Positions 9,870-22,385 of a stretch of DNA of 64,000 nucleotides are shown piece after piece; positions within the stretch are counted from its first letter, which is position 1, and each line of letters starts with the position of its first letter. The translations under genes and the position numbers were made by a program. Source of the DNA: Gnetum montanum (taxonomy: Eukaryota > Streptophyta > Gnetopsida > Gnetales > Gnetaceae). The notes beneath the pieces are model-generated. The model saw nothing but the letters and a program-made list of their open reading frames with translations, was not told where the DNA came from and made no database searches. The stretch spans positions 1,094,718 through 1,158,717 of the forward strand of contig MNCI01004050.1 in NCBI GenBank assembly GCA_015680685.1, written 5' to 3'.

Positions 9870-12681
9870 CGACCTCGTGTGATTGTAGATGGTCCCTAAA
9901 CATGGATAACAAGGAGAACCCTCTCAAGGTGTGTCCAAATGACCAAGGAGAGGTAGAGGCTAGGTGTATCTCGAGAAACATGTAGAACAGGAGGCACAAT
10001 TATTTAGCATCCATCAAGAACCTCTTGTTACTATGCAATTGGAACAAGCTGAAAGAGAAGCCATTAAAGAACCTAAACAAGGACAACGTCTCATGTTGTC
10101 CCCAAAATGTGTTTAGGTGATCCATGAAAGGTCCACATTAATAACTATGATCATGGAACTGAACTTTGGATCTTTCACAGAGTTCGCTCCTGAGGTAGTT
10201 AGTGACCAACTCAAAGAATCCCCATTATGGCCTATCCTTTCTAAAAGTGGCACCTGGTACTTAGGAGAGATGTACCAATTTTGGCACAATAAAGAAGAAG
10301 GCACCATAGTTACTATTGGTGGTGTGGATGTGGATTTTTCTGCCAAGGCCATTTTAGGAGTGTTGAATCTTCTAAATACGGGGCCAAAAATTGCTCACCT
10401 ATCCACTTGCTTTGATGCCGATGTGTGAAAAATTTGGTTGAAAAGGGTGTACGACAAGGAAGTCAAGGTATATGGAGAGTTGACTATGGAAGTGAGGATC
10501 TATTTCAAAATTGGCACTTATCACATCTTCCCAATGAAATAACTAAACAGGATCTCAACGTATGCAACCAAAGGAAGTGCAATATTGATGGGAAAAGTTA
10601 ATGCTAACCTTCCCCATCTGTATCTCATGGAGATTTTGAGGTGGTTTGAGGAATGCAAGATAGGGAAGTTTGCATTTCCCTTCCTTGTCTCATAAGGAAG
10701 CTATGTTGGTGTGCTGGAATTCTAGGGTACACCAATGATGTTCCTAGAAGAGCCCAAAATGCTTCATTCACCGAATTGCTGAAACCACTAGCTCTAAGGA
10801 AAAGTGCTAGTAAGACACTACAGCTGGAACAAGAATAGATGTTGTGGCCCACTACAACTTAAACTATAGGGTCTAGCCAACTCCCAAGCACACAACCCAG
10901 TTAACAACAAGAAGCAGGGCCCAACACAAGCCAGTGAGACTAACCTCCACCACCGCCACAAGATTATCGACTGTCGATGAGCCATCTTAGGGCCATCACT
11001 GAGATAGTTAGTTAGGGAAGTCATGATGATACCAGTCTCTTCTAAGTCATTGACAATGTTGTATGACCCACGATTTCCATAAATAGTACACAGGGTGAAG
11101 TGTCCATCCAAACAGGAGGAGGGGAGACACATTGGTGATAATAGATCTTAGGAAATGTTGCATCCTTTCAGGTACAATTGAAAATGGGTGAAGGTGCCAC
11201 AATTGTGGTCATGTAGCACCAAGATGCAACAGGAGCCATAGAAGTGGTCATGGATCACATAAAAGGATCCTTCAATGTCCCTATTGTTTCACCGATGGAT
11301 TTCACATGAGCACGTGATGCTCAATCTTTGGCCAGTCCCTCGATGACTCCTGCAAAGCATGAGGATGTTCTCGATCGATTGCTATAGACAGGAAAAGTGA
11401 TGATGTTCTTGTTTGACATCTTGCAAGATGTCATAGCAATTCAATCAGACCTCATCTCCACCAAAGAGAAACTGGTCATGGTAGAGATCAGGGCCGAGCA
11501 TGCAGAGCTAGAGTTGGAAAGACTTTAGGAAAAGCTCGTCAATCTACAAGCTACGCAGTGGGATCCATCTTAATTCATCCCTGCAGACCAACTAGAATCT
11601 TTTAGGATGTAGCAACTCACTAAATTATTGGCAGACAATAAAAGAGTGGTAGAGGAGAAAGAGAATGCCGATTGGGATGTTTCCAAGGCATTGGCATAAA
11701 CATATGGGCATGCCAAAGTACTCAATGCCCTGGAAGAAGAGAATAAATAGCTTGCCGCAGAAAATATTTAGTTGACCACTGTGAAGAAACAAAAGAATAT
11801 TCTCAAAGATAATTTTTAGTGGTTACAAGAATAGTTAGTTAGGATCAACCAAGACATGAATCACTTGGCCAAAGAGAATCGAACCCTCTCAATGGAGGAG
11901 GTACACGCAATTTGTTAAAAGACTAAAATTGAAATAAGTGCGTGGCAAAATGAGGCCAAGAAACATGAGAAACAGAAGGAGCACTTTAGAGATCAGGTGG
12001 GGATGTATTAGCAAGTCATTGAAAAAGAGATCCATATGGCCAAGGCCCACATTAATACCTTCAATCCTCAACATGCTGATTGGTGAGTCATACTGGACAC
12101 CTATGCATTCACCCATCAAGTAGAGCTCAAAAGTCGAGACTTGTAGATACAAGATCTTACAGAGTACATGGAATTGAAAAACCTACGGTATGCCAATTTA
12201 GCCATGTTAATAGTAGGATGCCACCCGAAAACAATGCTAGAGAAGTAGGTAGCTACCACTTACACAAAGCATGAAATACAATTTACGGAGCAGAAGAAGA
12301 CACTGTAGAAGTTAGAAGTGGCAAATTTTGAGTTAGAGGTGGCCAAAACTAGCTACCAGGGACAAAAAGATGTTGCGGCAAACTTGGCTTCATGGCTTAC
12401 AGATTACTAGGAGTACAAGGAAAAAGCCAAAGCCTACGAGAAGGAACGACGGTTGTTTGTGGCCTAGTATGTTAAAGCAAATCAAATGATCTTGTAACTG
12501 CCATGTCCATGGGAGGTGCCGACTCCATCAAACATTAGAGCATCAGCATGGACGGCATAGGACCCCCGAACTAAAGAGGAAAAGCTCCAAGTAGTCCCTT
12601 AGAGCCATCAAATTCCAAAAACTAGTGCACAAGATAAAGGGAAGCGACCCATGGAGGAACCACCACCACCTAGAACTACAT
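9870..12681 (+). pseudogene. ORF3 of element A (extra ORF between pol position and 3' LTR)
   Basis: A long decayed ORF shared with element B. Its N-terminal part (about 9900-10830) includes LNFGSFTEFAPEVVS, LKESPLWPILSKSGTWYLGE and VDVDFSAKAILGVLNLL, reminiscent of plant transposon-associated 'Transposase_32'/ATHILA-type ORFs, though I cannot confirm this without a profile search. The conserved GYTNDVPRRAQNAS block (about 10722-10766) precedes a Q/P-rich linker. From 11472 to 12681 one frame of about 400 codons reads as a charged coiled coil ending in a PPPPRTT tail. It has 19 in-frame stops and no frameshift. I see no signal peptide or hydrophobic anchor, so an envelope role is not supported. 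Function unknown. Confidence 0.7.
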
Positions 12682-12871
12682 GAGTTCCAAGAAAGTTTTG
12701 TACTTTTGTAATTTTATGTTCATGTCCCAATTTTGTTGTACACAATCCTCCATTGTGGCATGAATAAATTCTTAGTCAGTTAATAATCCCATACCTATCC
12801 ACTGCGTAATCAATGGGTTTGTTCTCATTTTGGTTGACTTGAGGATGAGTTTGCATTCAGTCATGGGAGTA

Positions 12872-13687
12872 TGATAAGCCATGATTTATCAGGCTCTAAT
12901 ATCGGACCCTTGATATCAAGTATGTGATATCACGACCAGATAAGCGATATTGGATACATGATATTGTGGTTCCCATGTAATCCTATAAATACACAATGGG
13001 ATGCATGGGAAAGAAGTAAAGTCAGTTAGTATTAGAATAGGATCTTTTTGTTAGTTTTTTTCTTCTCAACCATTTCCCCAGTGCATGCCTGCATTGTGAT
13101 GATTGTAATTGTATGGAACCTTTATTTGAGTGTGATGTACTTGGACACACACATGACCAGCAATAAATATCGAGATTACTTCATCATTGCAGCATTCACT
13201 TAATTTTAATTATTATTTATTGCTTTCATAATTAATATTTCCCTACCCTCATCTCCTATCCTTGTTAGTAAATGTGGAATGAGTACAACTTAATCATGAG
13301 CATTTAAGTGTGACCACTTGGTACCCCAGTAGCGTACCTAGGACATGTACTAGTACATGAGGTCTAAGATGTGTATGAATGATTAAGGGATGGATGCTCA
13401 TCGTACCTAGGCTAGCTTAGACTCTTCACCCTTTCCCTCTTAAGTTAATCAAAGTTATTTTCCAATGCCTCTAGGGGTAGCACTAGTTTAGGACCACATC
13501 ATACACCCCACTCTAGACTAAACCATACATGACAAAGAAAATACTAGTCCAGGTGGGAAGACAACAAACTATGATCAACGAATAACTATTTAGATACCAC
13601 TACTAGTCCATCTATGGAGTTCAACCAGATCGTGCGTGAATACTCGTATTCGTATGGTTGAGTGTAGGGGTACCCTACCCCTCATCA
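12872..13687 (+). repeat. 3' LTR of element A
   Basis: 816 bp, TGATAAGCC to CTCATCA, preceded by the purine-rich CATGGGAGTA. It has GATATC at 12912 and 12926 and TATAAATA at 12984-12991, and is followed by the TTTAC duplication. Confidence 0.88.
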
Positions 13688-13692
13688 TTTAC

Positions 13693-13910
13693 TATGAGCA
13701 TTGTGGCTAATACAACATCATCTATCATATACCTCATTGTCAGTTAAACCAAATGCATTAAATTTACCAACTTACGTAGGAAGATAATGATCAAAAAATC
13801 TAACCAATTACTTGCATAGTCACATTACCTTGTCTATGGAATTCAACTAGGATCATGCCTAAACACTTGTATCTTGTATGGTTGGGTATTGGATACTCCA
13901 CCACTCATCA
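13693..13910 (+). repeat. 5' LTR of element B, second part
   Basis: Continues the LTR of B after the nested insertion. It matches 25951-26156 (GAGCAYTRTGGCYAATACAA ... CTCATCA) and is followed at 13911 by the primer-binding site. Confidence 0.85.
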
Positions 13911-13931
13911 TTGGCATTGTTGCCAGGGACA
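13911..13931 (+). other. Primer-binding site of element B
   Basis: TTGGCATTGTTGCCAGGGAC follows the LTR end ATCA directly, the typical place and form of a plant gypsy primer site. Confidence 0.75.
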
Positions 13932-14050
13932 TGTCAATGTTATGCTAAGTAATTGATTTTTCAAAGTTCATTGTGTCTAAAACACAAATTCAAACCTTAC
14001 AACTATAACTAAACCACATTTTTAATACAAACTATCTAAACACTATAATA

Positions 14051-16400
14051 TGGCTTCACATAATTATCAACCATCACCTACCAAGGAGACAAGAAGAAGC
14101 AATGATAGAATTGTTGATGAAGAAAAATGGGGGATGCCAATGTAGACACAAATAACTTATGCTCACACTCATCCATACCATCTATACTTTACTTTCATCT
14201 TCCATTAGGTTAAGAAAATGACATGAAGAGACATGCAAGGTGACATAGTCTTGCCTACAAAATGTGCAACACTAGACATGCTACAAAGTTCTCTAAAGGG
14301 AATGCATTTGGACTAGACTTAGAAAGGGTATCATGCAACTCAACACATGACCAAATCCTATGAACCCACAAAGGAAAAAATGAGAAGAGATGCTATCATA
14401 GAGATTAAACATATACACTGAAAAGGGAAGTAGGCCAACACTTCAATTTTCTTTGAAGAACTTTATGCTAATACATTCATTTTAGGACAACTCCACCAAC
14501 ACCATGAGGAGCTGTCAAAAACACCTATCATCAAATTAGAGGAACCTGTTAAAGCTCAACTTCATTCTACTCTAGTAGAGACACCCAAGGAGAAGGCTAC
14601 TGACTCAAGATACAAGCGAGACTCTAAGCTAAGGGATTCCACTAAATCATATAGAGAAAGTTACAAGAGTCATGAAAGGAGAACCAATCAACATCATTCT
14701 CTTGCTACCTCATCTACCTCATCACAATCATCAAAGGACTCTAACATGCAAGGACACAAGTATTGGGATTATAATAGGGAAGACAAGAGAACTCATGGTC
14801 ATCATGACAAATATTCAAGGTACTTTGATTCAAAAGATCAAGAGCATGAAAGAATAAAAAAAGAGATAGAAAAGAGGATCAAAATAGGCACGAGCGTAGA
14901 AGGGGCTACCACTACAACAAATCATATGAACCCAATCACAATGATGAACCCCTAATGGCAACTTGAAGAATGATCAATATTCAAGAAGTTTTCTACATAC
15001 CAACTAGGCACATGAGAGATAGCAAAATCAAATGGCTAGATATGAACAATATTCCACAATTTGAAGGTGGTTATAACACTGATCCATAACATCATCTTCA
15101 AGCATTTCATGATGTTTGTGCCCTTCAAAACATAGAGAGTGATTAGAAAAAATTAAAGCTATTTCCTATAACACTTGTGAAGGAAGTGGAAAGTTGGTAT
15201 AAGTCATTAGAACCTGAATCCATTAGATGCTAGAGTACCATGCTTGAGATCTTTAATGATAAATATCCGACGTACTCATGAGTGTCAAATCTAAGAAAAC
15301 AAATCCAAGGCTAGAAACAAGAAACTCACAAGACCCTTGATGTGGCAATGGGTAGATATTTTTCACTATTACATAGATTCCTAGGACACAAATCTTCATC
15401 AAAAAAACAACTTAGGCACATTGTAGATGGGCTAAGAAGCAAAACCAAAGAGACCCTTGGGATTTATGCCTAAGGAAGATTATCAAAATTGACCACCCAT
15501 CATATTCAAAGACTAATTGATCAAGTGGCAAAAGAATAAGGTGAACTCAAAAAAAGAGAAATAGTTGAAGAGTATAATACAGATCCATCAATAAGAAAGA
15601 AAGATGCACAATTCTGTAATACCCAAGAGGAAGAAACCTTGGATCAAGCAATTCAAAAAGAGACACTACCAATCCAAAAATCTATTACCAATGTAGTAGC
15701 ACAAGTAGCAAAAATGTGGGACTTAGTAGATGAAAGGTATATCACAACATTAAAGATTGTGGAGGAAAGAGCAGAAAAACCCTTGACAAAAGGCAAAGAC
15801 AAAAGAAATAAGTGAGAACCTCGACAAAAATGCAAAGTTGCTTTAGGAGATGAGTGTTCAGACACTAGCTTCACAGATGATGAAGGTTGCACTATGTGCT
15901 AGTATGAACATCCTAAGGGATGTTGTCCAGTTATGCCACATCTATAAGAAACGGGGGCATATGAATTTAATCCAAAACTTGTTAAAAGACAAATTCTCAA
16001 ATAGTTACCTTATCCTGAAGGTAACTACTAGCAAAACCTTCAACCAATGTACTATCCTAATGAAGCTTTGCCATAGTTGCAAGAGCACTATTATCAATAG
16101 TGGCAACAACCTCAATTATCAACTATGCCACCACCTCACCAAAAAAAATCCATACCAATAGCCAAATCCATATAGATATTTCATTCAACATCCAATATTT
16201 CCTGATCATGCCACTACTTGGGCCCCATAGTACTATTCAGCTAAATACCATAGATCGATGTCACCAAGGACTGATCATAACTCATATGTGCATCCACCAA
16301 TATCTAGAGTTTCTACTCAACACTTATATCCTATGCCACCAATGTCACCTCCTGTCATGTAGGGAGACTTGCCATCATAATCCCAACTAAAGAATTCTAC
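14051..16400 (+). pseudogene. gag of element B, decayed
   Basis: Starts near MASHNYQPSPTKETRRSN (14051) and runs with stops and frameshifts. The N-terminal third is Ser/His/Lys/Arg-rich (14550-14900). The gag core lies at 15010-15540: MRDSKIKWLDMNNIPQFEGG, FHDVCALQNIES, VESWYKSLEPESIR, IFNDKYPTYS, ETLGIYA, LSKLTTHHIQRLIDQVAKE. A zinc-knuckle-like CTMC.YEHPKGCCP follows near 15886-15930. The tail is Pro/Gln/Tyr-rich (16000-16390). It is closest to the gag of D and C in this window. Confidence 0.82.
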
Positions 16401-16639
16401 AAGGATAGTCAATATGCATGAGGGAAAAGTTACCTACGAGTCTCAACCCAAGAAATGAACATTTTTCAGAACAAGTCTAGAAAAGACTTAGTGAATGGGG
16501 AACACATCTAATTCCACCCCAACCACATCAAGTCCTTCTTAATGCATTAATCATCCAACTTAATTAGGTTCAAACATCATAATTTTCATGCTCACACAAA
16601 TAGTAACCCATTGGATCAAGGTAGGGGCTCTTTCACAAA

Positions 16640-17010
16640 AAAGAACTAATCTAAGAAGTCCTTGATTTATCTCCAAATAGTAAGATAAAAACCATGAAGA
16701 GCTCTATTTTATTCTAGGTCTAGCGTAAATCTGATCCCACCACTAAAGAAAAGTAACATTCATTTAGAGCTTGAAAACAAATAAATCACAATCTTGCCTG
16801 GATAGGTGGATGATGTGATTACTACCATTAGTGGCTGGTCTTATCCTATTAATTTTCTAGTCATACACGTGAGGAAAAATAAGTGAGACTTCTTAATTAT
16901 CATGGAAAGAGATTGGCTTAACACTATGAATGCTAAGCTTAGAATTCATGATTTTTCCTTGGAATTTTCCAAGAAATATGAAGCTAAAATCATACACAAA
17001 AAAAGGATTT
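16640..17010 (+). pseudogene. Protease domain of element B, active site lost
   Basis: Aspartic-protease region of the pol polyprotein. The active-site segment reads FYSRSSVNLIPPL at about 16711-16750, where gypsy proteases have D-S/T-G, so Asp is Tyr and Gly is Arg. Downstream VDDVITTISGWSYPINFLVI and LIIMERDWLNTMNAKLRI match the C-terminal half of gypsy proteases. In-frame stops are present. It would have cut the Gag-Pol polyprotein. Confidence 0.7.
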
Positions 17011-17559
17011 CATGTATTGCATACAATGATCAAGGGTGCAATTGCATGCAAAGAATTTGGGCTATTAAATGAAAAGAGACAAAGGCATGCAATCAATGAA
17101 TAAAAACATGTGTGCAAAATTTCCTATATGCAGTAGCCATCCAACAAGAGGGCATCTAGTGGCTGATTACCAGTGAAAAAATCCAATTTGACAAGTACAT
17201 GAAACCAAAAGAATAAACCATCAGTACCTATGTTGCAAACATAGATAAGCTAGAACAACTAAGGAAAAGACACTCTTACCCTTAGAACAATTAGGAGGAA
17301 GAAATGAACTAGGGACACTTGGAGATACCAAACACAATGGAATAAAAAGCACTAGAATTGAAAGCCCTACTGACAACATTAGAATATGCATTTCTAAACA
17401 ATAAGAAGCTCATAATTATCAATGCCAACTTAGACAAAGAGTAAAAAGAAAAACTATTGGAAGTGTTCAACAAATGGCCTATAGCATTTGCATGGTCTTA
17501 TGATGAGATCACAGGACTTGATCCATAAATTTGTTAACATTGGATCTACACTAATTCTA

Positions 17560-18430
17560 TAGTCAAACCAAAACACCAATCTCAATGAAGGCTTAATCCT
17601 AAACTTAAGGAGGTAGTTAAGTAAGAATTAGAAAAAATTACTAAAGTTAGAATGCATTTATCCAATTGCAGATAATGAATGGATAAGTCCTTTGGTGATA
17701 GTTCCCAAGAAGGAAGGCAAATGGCGTGTCTACATCAACTTCTAACTATTGAATTTAGCCATGTTTAAGGATCATTTTTCATTACCATTTGTTGATTAGG
17801 TCCTAGACACAATTTCATGACATTAGTATTACATTTTTCTGGATGGGTACAATGGATACAATCAAATCTGCATTGCACCTGAAGACCAAGAGAAGACCAT
17901 ATTCACCAATCCATGGGAAACATTTGCTTACAAACAGATAGATTTTGGCCTTCGCAATGCACCAACAACCTTCCAGAGACTAGTCTTAAGTATCTTGTAG
18001 AAGTAAATAGATAATGGTGTTGAAGTTTTATGGATGATTTCTCCACATATAGGCTAGATTTCAAACAAGCACTAGACCAGCTAGAGTAGGTAGTTAAATA
18101 ATGTGCTAAAATGAATCTAACGCTCATTTGGTAAAAGAGTCATCTTATGGTCTAGGAAGGCATACTCCTAGGACACAAAATATCCCAAAAGGATATAAAG
18201 GTAGATCCCCAAAAATCATAGTCATCTAAAACATCACTCAATAGCTGTAGATAGTAAAAGATGTAAGATCCTTTTTCGACCATATGAGATACTATAGAAG
18301 ATTTATTGAAAACTTTTCAAAAATTTCCAAACTACTTATAGAACTCACAAAGAAAGATGCATCCTTTGAGTGGACTAAGTCATGTAAAAACACATTCAAA
18401 GCCTTGAAGTAGAAGTTAGTTAAGATACCA
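17560..18430 (+). pseudogene. Reverse transcriptase of element B, decayed
   Basis: Recognisable RT blocks: SPLVIVPKKEGKWRVYINF, FLDGYNGYNQICIAPEDQEK, QIDFGLRNAPTTFQRLVLSI. The catalytic box around 18018-18042 has lost one base, so the FMDD-type motif is out of frame (frame reads EVLWMISP, with MDDFSTY in the next frame). After it come DFKQALDQLE and the connection region with FFDHMRYYRRFIENFSKISK. The family assignment to the Athila/Tat branch rests on GYNGYNQI and the DFS.Y block. It would copy element RNA to DNA. Confidence 0.8.
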
Positions 18431-18439
18431 ATGCTCCAA

Positions 18440-18830
18440 GCTCTAAATTGATCAAGGCCTTTTCATATCATGACTAATGCTTCCAATTATGCACTTGGCA
18501 TAGTACTAACATAACTTGATGATCAAAAGAGACCATAGTACATACACTATGCCAATAGGAGCATCACAAGATCATAACTAAATTACACCACCATTGAAAA
18601 GGAGCTAATGGCCATGGTGTATGCACTTGAAAAATTCAAACATTATGTACTCAGTTACTAGATATATGTCCACATTGATCATAGTGCCATTTGGTTTTTA
18701 ATGAACAAGCCAATAGTTAGTCTCGAAGTGATAAGATGGCTTGTGATTCTCCAAAAGTTTGACATAACAATGATTGATAATAAAGTAATAGAAAATGTTG
18801 TAGCTAATCATTTATCAAGGTTGAAATGGA
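18440..18830 (+). pseudogene. RNase H domain of element B
   Basis: Reads FHIMTNASNYALGIVLT, then LNYTTIEKELMAMVYALEKF (second acidic residue kept), HIDHSAIWFLMNKP (third Asp kept) and FDITMIDNKVIENVVANHLS. The first catalytic Asp of the DAS motif is Asn. The copy G at 62750 has the same TNA..NYALG change. Several stops occur. Confidence 0.75.
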
Positions 18831-18999
18831 ATGCACATAACCAAGTAGAACCTTTATTAGATCAATTTCCTAATGAGGACCTGTTTACTAAGATAGTAAA
18901 TGTTGTAGATTCAACAGGGAAACCATGGACCATAGAGTACCTAACTTATCTCACAACATAAGAGCTTCCTATTGAATGGAGTATAAAACAACAAGAATA

Positions 19000-20160
19000 A
19001 TTGCTTCATAAAGATAAATGGTACATGGAAATCAATGGTAACTTGTACAAGATTTGTGCAAATGAACTTGTTAGATGGTGTGTTCTAGATCATGACCAAT
19101 AGAGACTTTACAAGATGCCCATGAAGGCCCATGTGGTGGCCACTATGTAGGGTGCAGAATAGCACTTAAACTACTTATGGTAGGCTACTTTTGACCTACT
19201 CTATTCATAGATGCCTAGATGTTTGCACAATCTTGCAAATGCTACCAACAAGATGGAGGAATTATAGCCAAATATGAAGGGTCAAAATGCTTGATATAGC
19301 TACTAGAGCCTTTTGATATATGAGAAATTGATTTTATGGGGCCCATTCAACCAATGTCAAACAAAAAATCATACATTATTATGACTATGGATTATTGTAC
19401 AAAGTGAGTAAAGGCAGCAATAATGAAAGACTATACAACAAAAATACCTACCAAGTTTTTTCAACATGTGGTAAACTAATTTGGAGTACCCAAAATGCTA
19501 ATATCAGATAATGGAACCCACTTCACTAGTCCTACCTTTAAGAAACTCATGCAACAACTTAGGGTTAACCATAAATTAACAACACCATATCATCCTCAAG
19601 CAAATGGTGAAGCTAAAGTTACTAATTTTGAAATTACTAGAATATTGACTATGATAGTTAGTAGGTTAGATGAGATTGGAGTATGAAATTAAATGATGCT
19701 CTATGGGCCTATAGGACATCCTGGAAACTACCTATAGGGTACACTCCATATGAGTTAGTCTATGGAAAGTTTTCGATGCTTCCAATCCAAGCATAGCTTC
19801 ACACTTTAGCTACTACCAGTGAACTTAACCTTGATTTGAGTTTAGCCTAAAAGGAATGACTAATAAATCTAAATTTTTTAGATGAGAATCAGCTAGTAGC
19901 ACTTATGGGTAGTGAAGTCCACAAGAATTACTACAAACATAGCCATAATTCATGGATAAGAAATGTAACTCTACAACTAGGTGACAAGGTCCTCTATTAC
20001 AATCCTAGTCATTTACCCCAAAAGCTAAATTTCAAACACTTTCAAAGGGACCCTACATTGTACATATCACTTATCCATTTGGTCCCTTGAATATTCATCA
20101 CCCATCTAGCCCACATAAGCTTATCCTTGTTAATATCCAACAAGTCAAACCATACTATGA
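19000..20160 (+). pseudogene. Integrase of element B, catalytic Glu changed
   Basis: The zinc-binding N-terminal region is poorly kept (around 19080-19260, CKCYQQDGGI). The core reads IDFMGPIQPMSNKKSYIIMT, FGVPKMLISDNGTHFTSP, TTPYHPQANGEAKVTNFEI. The D-D-35-E Glu lies in the block normally reading GQAEVTN; here it reads GEAKVTN, so the Glu is Lys. The C-terminal part reads VLYYNPSHLPQKLNFKHF. It would insert the cDNA into the host chromosome. Confidence 0.78.
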
Positions 20161-20169
20161 GTATTCAAA

Positions 20170-22385
20170 GGAGTCTACCCAATCTACCCACTAGTCTTCC
20201 ACTTGTTCTATCTTTGATTTACTTGATATTCATAATAGTCATGGGGGTGTCCATTTACAACCATAGGTACCTTACTAATTTTTCTATTTTTTGTTTTATA
20301 GTTCTTTTCATTTTTCACATTCTTTGACATTTTCTTATTCTTTTATACTTTTCCATTTCTTCAATTTTTCATATTCTTTTACATTTTGCAATTCTATAAA
20401 CATTTTTCATTCTTTACACTTTTTCATAATTTTTACTATCTTTTTCATTTTCTTTTATACTTTGTTTTCAAACCATTTGTAAATAATTTTGATTGTTAAT
20501 AAGACACACTAAATAAAGGCAAGATGTAGCCCAATAAGATGAAGATTTCTCTATGTTATCAAGTTATAAGAGACTGATTATTTGCACAATGAGCCCACAT
20601 CCTCCATCCATCCATTCCATTAATAAGAGGTTCTTATAATGGCCATAATGATAATATTTTCCATCATACAACTAAGAATAAACTTGTGATCATTATGCCT
20701 GGACCAAAAAGTGAAGAACCAAGTGGGAATGAAAAGGATGTGACATCAAGGGGATTTGTGCATTCTTTATTGGATTACTATTGTGAGTTCTATTATGTTA
20801 CTAACATTGTATTATATGCTTCTAAATCTAACAAAAAATGCAAGTACAGGTTAAATAAGTGCTACCTTCAAAGGTTGACACAATTAAAAAATAAAAAGAG
20901 CACAAAATAAATTTCTAGAGATCCCACAAGAAAGACATGTTACACATGCCTAAAGATAGGTAGCTTCTAAGAAATCTAAAAATAAAAATAAAGTTCTATG
21001 AATACAAATACCTCCTTGGACAATACACCAAGTGATAATACTCCTTGCAACATTGATAGTCTCATGATTGTAATTCCAAGAGATGAAATGATGTCATGTC
21101 ACTGAAATGTGGTCTAGACTTTGTTTGAATCTTGGACAGAAAGGCTAATGGTTACTTTACCCACTAATAAAACATAAGAATTCATTATGCCTATGGCAAG
21201 ACACCCCACATCCTAATTTTTGCACTTCCTTCTAAGTCCATCTCATCTCACTATTTGAACAATCATCACTTATGATGATTTTGAGTAACATAGAGTTATT
21301 TTCCCAATTTGGTGGTACTAACGTGTGTTTTGCTACATAGCTATGCATTACATTCAACTCCTTAAGTTCCTAAGGACACTTCTAGGCATGGTTATACAAG
21401 GGCATTAATGGCTAGAAATTACTTTAGGGAGGATCCACTTGTATAACTATTGTATCATATACCTGCCAAGAAATTCCACATCAAATTGAACCTTCTAAAT
21501 ATTAATAAATATTTCTCATATCACTTACACTCTCTGTTCAACAAATATGAATTCATTACCCTCCTTACCCAACTTATGAACTTTCATAGCCCAAGATTCC
21601 TTCTCTATGCACTTTCAATGAATGTTTGCATAAAAATGAGAATATATCCATCATCCAAGCCCTCTAAGAAACTTAAAACCTTCTAGACATCCAAAGGAAT
21701 CAATTTTTCCCATTAGACCTTTGTGGAAAATGAATTTTCTTGGGCTCCAATATCAAGTCACTAATCTTGGGTTTGCACCTATATTGGATCCCCAATGTCA
21801 ACTCCCCAATATCGAATCACACAAAACCTATATATACAAGGGGATTTAGAAAAATAATTTCATTTTCAACTTCAAAAGGAAGGGAGATTTTTTCCATTTT
21901 TCTTTTCCAATCAAGAAATCTGGCCTCCTAGCTTTCCCAAGCCCTAACTTGATCAATATCACTCCTACGTTCATGATTTATGAACCTATTTGATCACAAA
22001 ATGCTCAACTTAGTCAAGGGAGGGGTGCTAGTGAGGAAAATCTAAGCCAATTTTTTGAAAAAGCCTCTAACATCTAGAAGGTACTTTAAGGGTAAGTATG
22101 AAGAGATAATTGGAATTTTTAAAAGAATAATCAACAATACTAAAGCCAAAACACTCAATTAATGATCTTAAGGACCAATAACCATCATACATAGGGACAA
22201 AATGAGCAATTGTGAAAGGTTATTAATAGATTAACACCTATGGGATGACTTTTTTGAAAATCTTTCTAACTCTACAATCTTAGCAACTAAGAACTTAATG
22301 AAACTAAGGGTATGATTAAGATAGAAAACAATTAAGAGTACATTTAAAAACTTTAGTAATTGTAATTTCTTAATGATTGCAAACT
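20170..22385 (+). other. Non-coding spacer of element B with T-rich tract and internal TATA region
   Basis: A T-rich, CATTTTTC-type low-complexity tract lies at 20270-20480. Blocks shared with element A follow (ATGAGCCCA at 20588, ATTAATAAGAGGTTCT at 20619). A degraded version of the internal promoter (GGCTCCAATATCAAGTC ... CCCAATATCGAATC, TATATATA at 21829-21836) sits near its end. No gene is seen; the short ORFs are chance openings. Confidence 0.6.

Larger units (their letters stand above)
4844..13687 (+). mobile_element. Non-autonomous Athila/Tat-like element A (gag + ORF3, no pol), nested in the LTR of B
   Basis: Has two LTRs (4844-5677 and 12872-13687) and a perfect 5-bp target duplication TTTAC (4839-4843 and 13688-13692). 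The internal region carries gag (6083-7846), a T-rich spacer that in element B lies after integrase, an internal promoter-like region near 9300-9390 and ORF3 (about 9870-12681). No protease, RT, RNase H or integrase is present: gag is followed directly by sequence matching the post-integrase spacer of B. Its insertion splits the 5' LTR of B, so it is younger than B. By eye its two LTRs differ at roughly one base in ten over the first 340 bases. Confidence 0.88.

Noticed and set aside
11472-12681. Possible stop-codon reassignment because TAG recurs in a clean frame
   Set aside because: TAA and TGA also occur, other genes in the window end at TAG, and the gag and pol of the same family decay in the same way. 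C-to-T decay explains it better.
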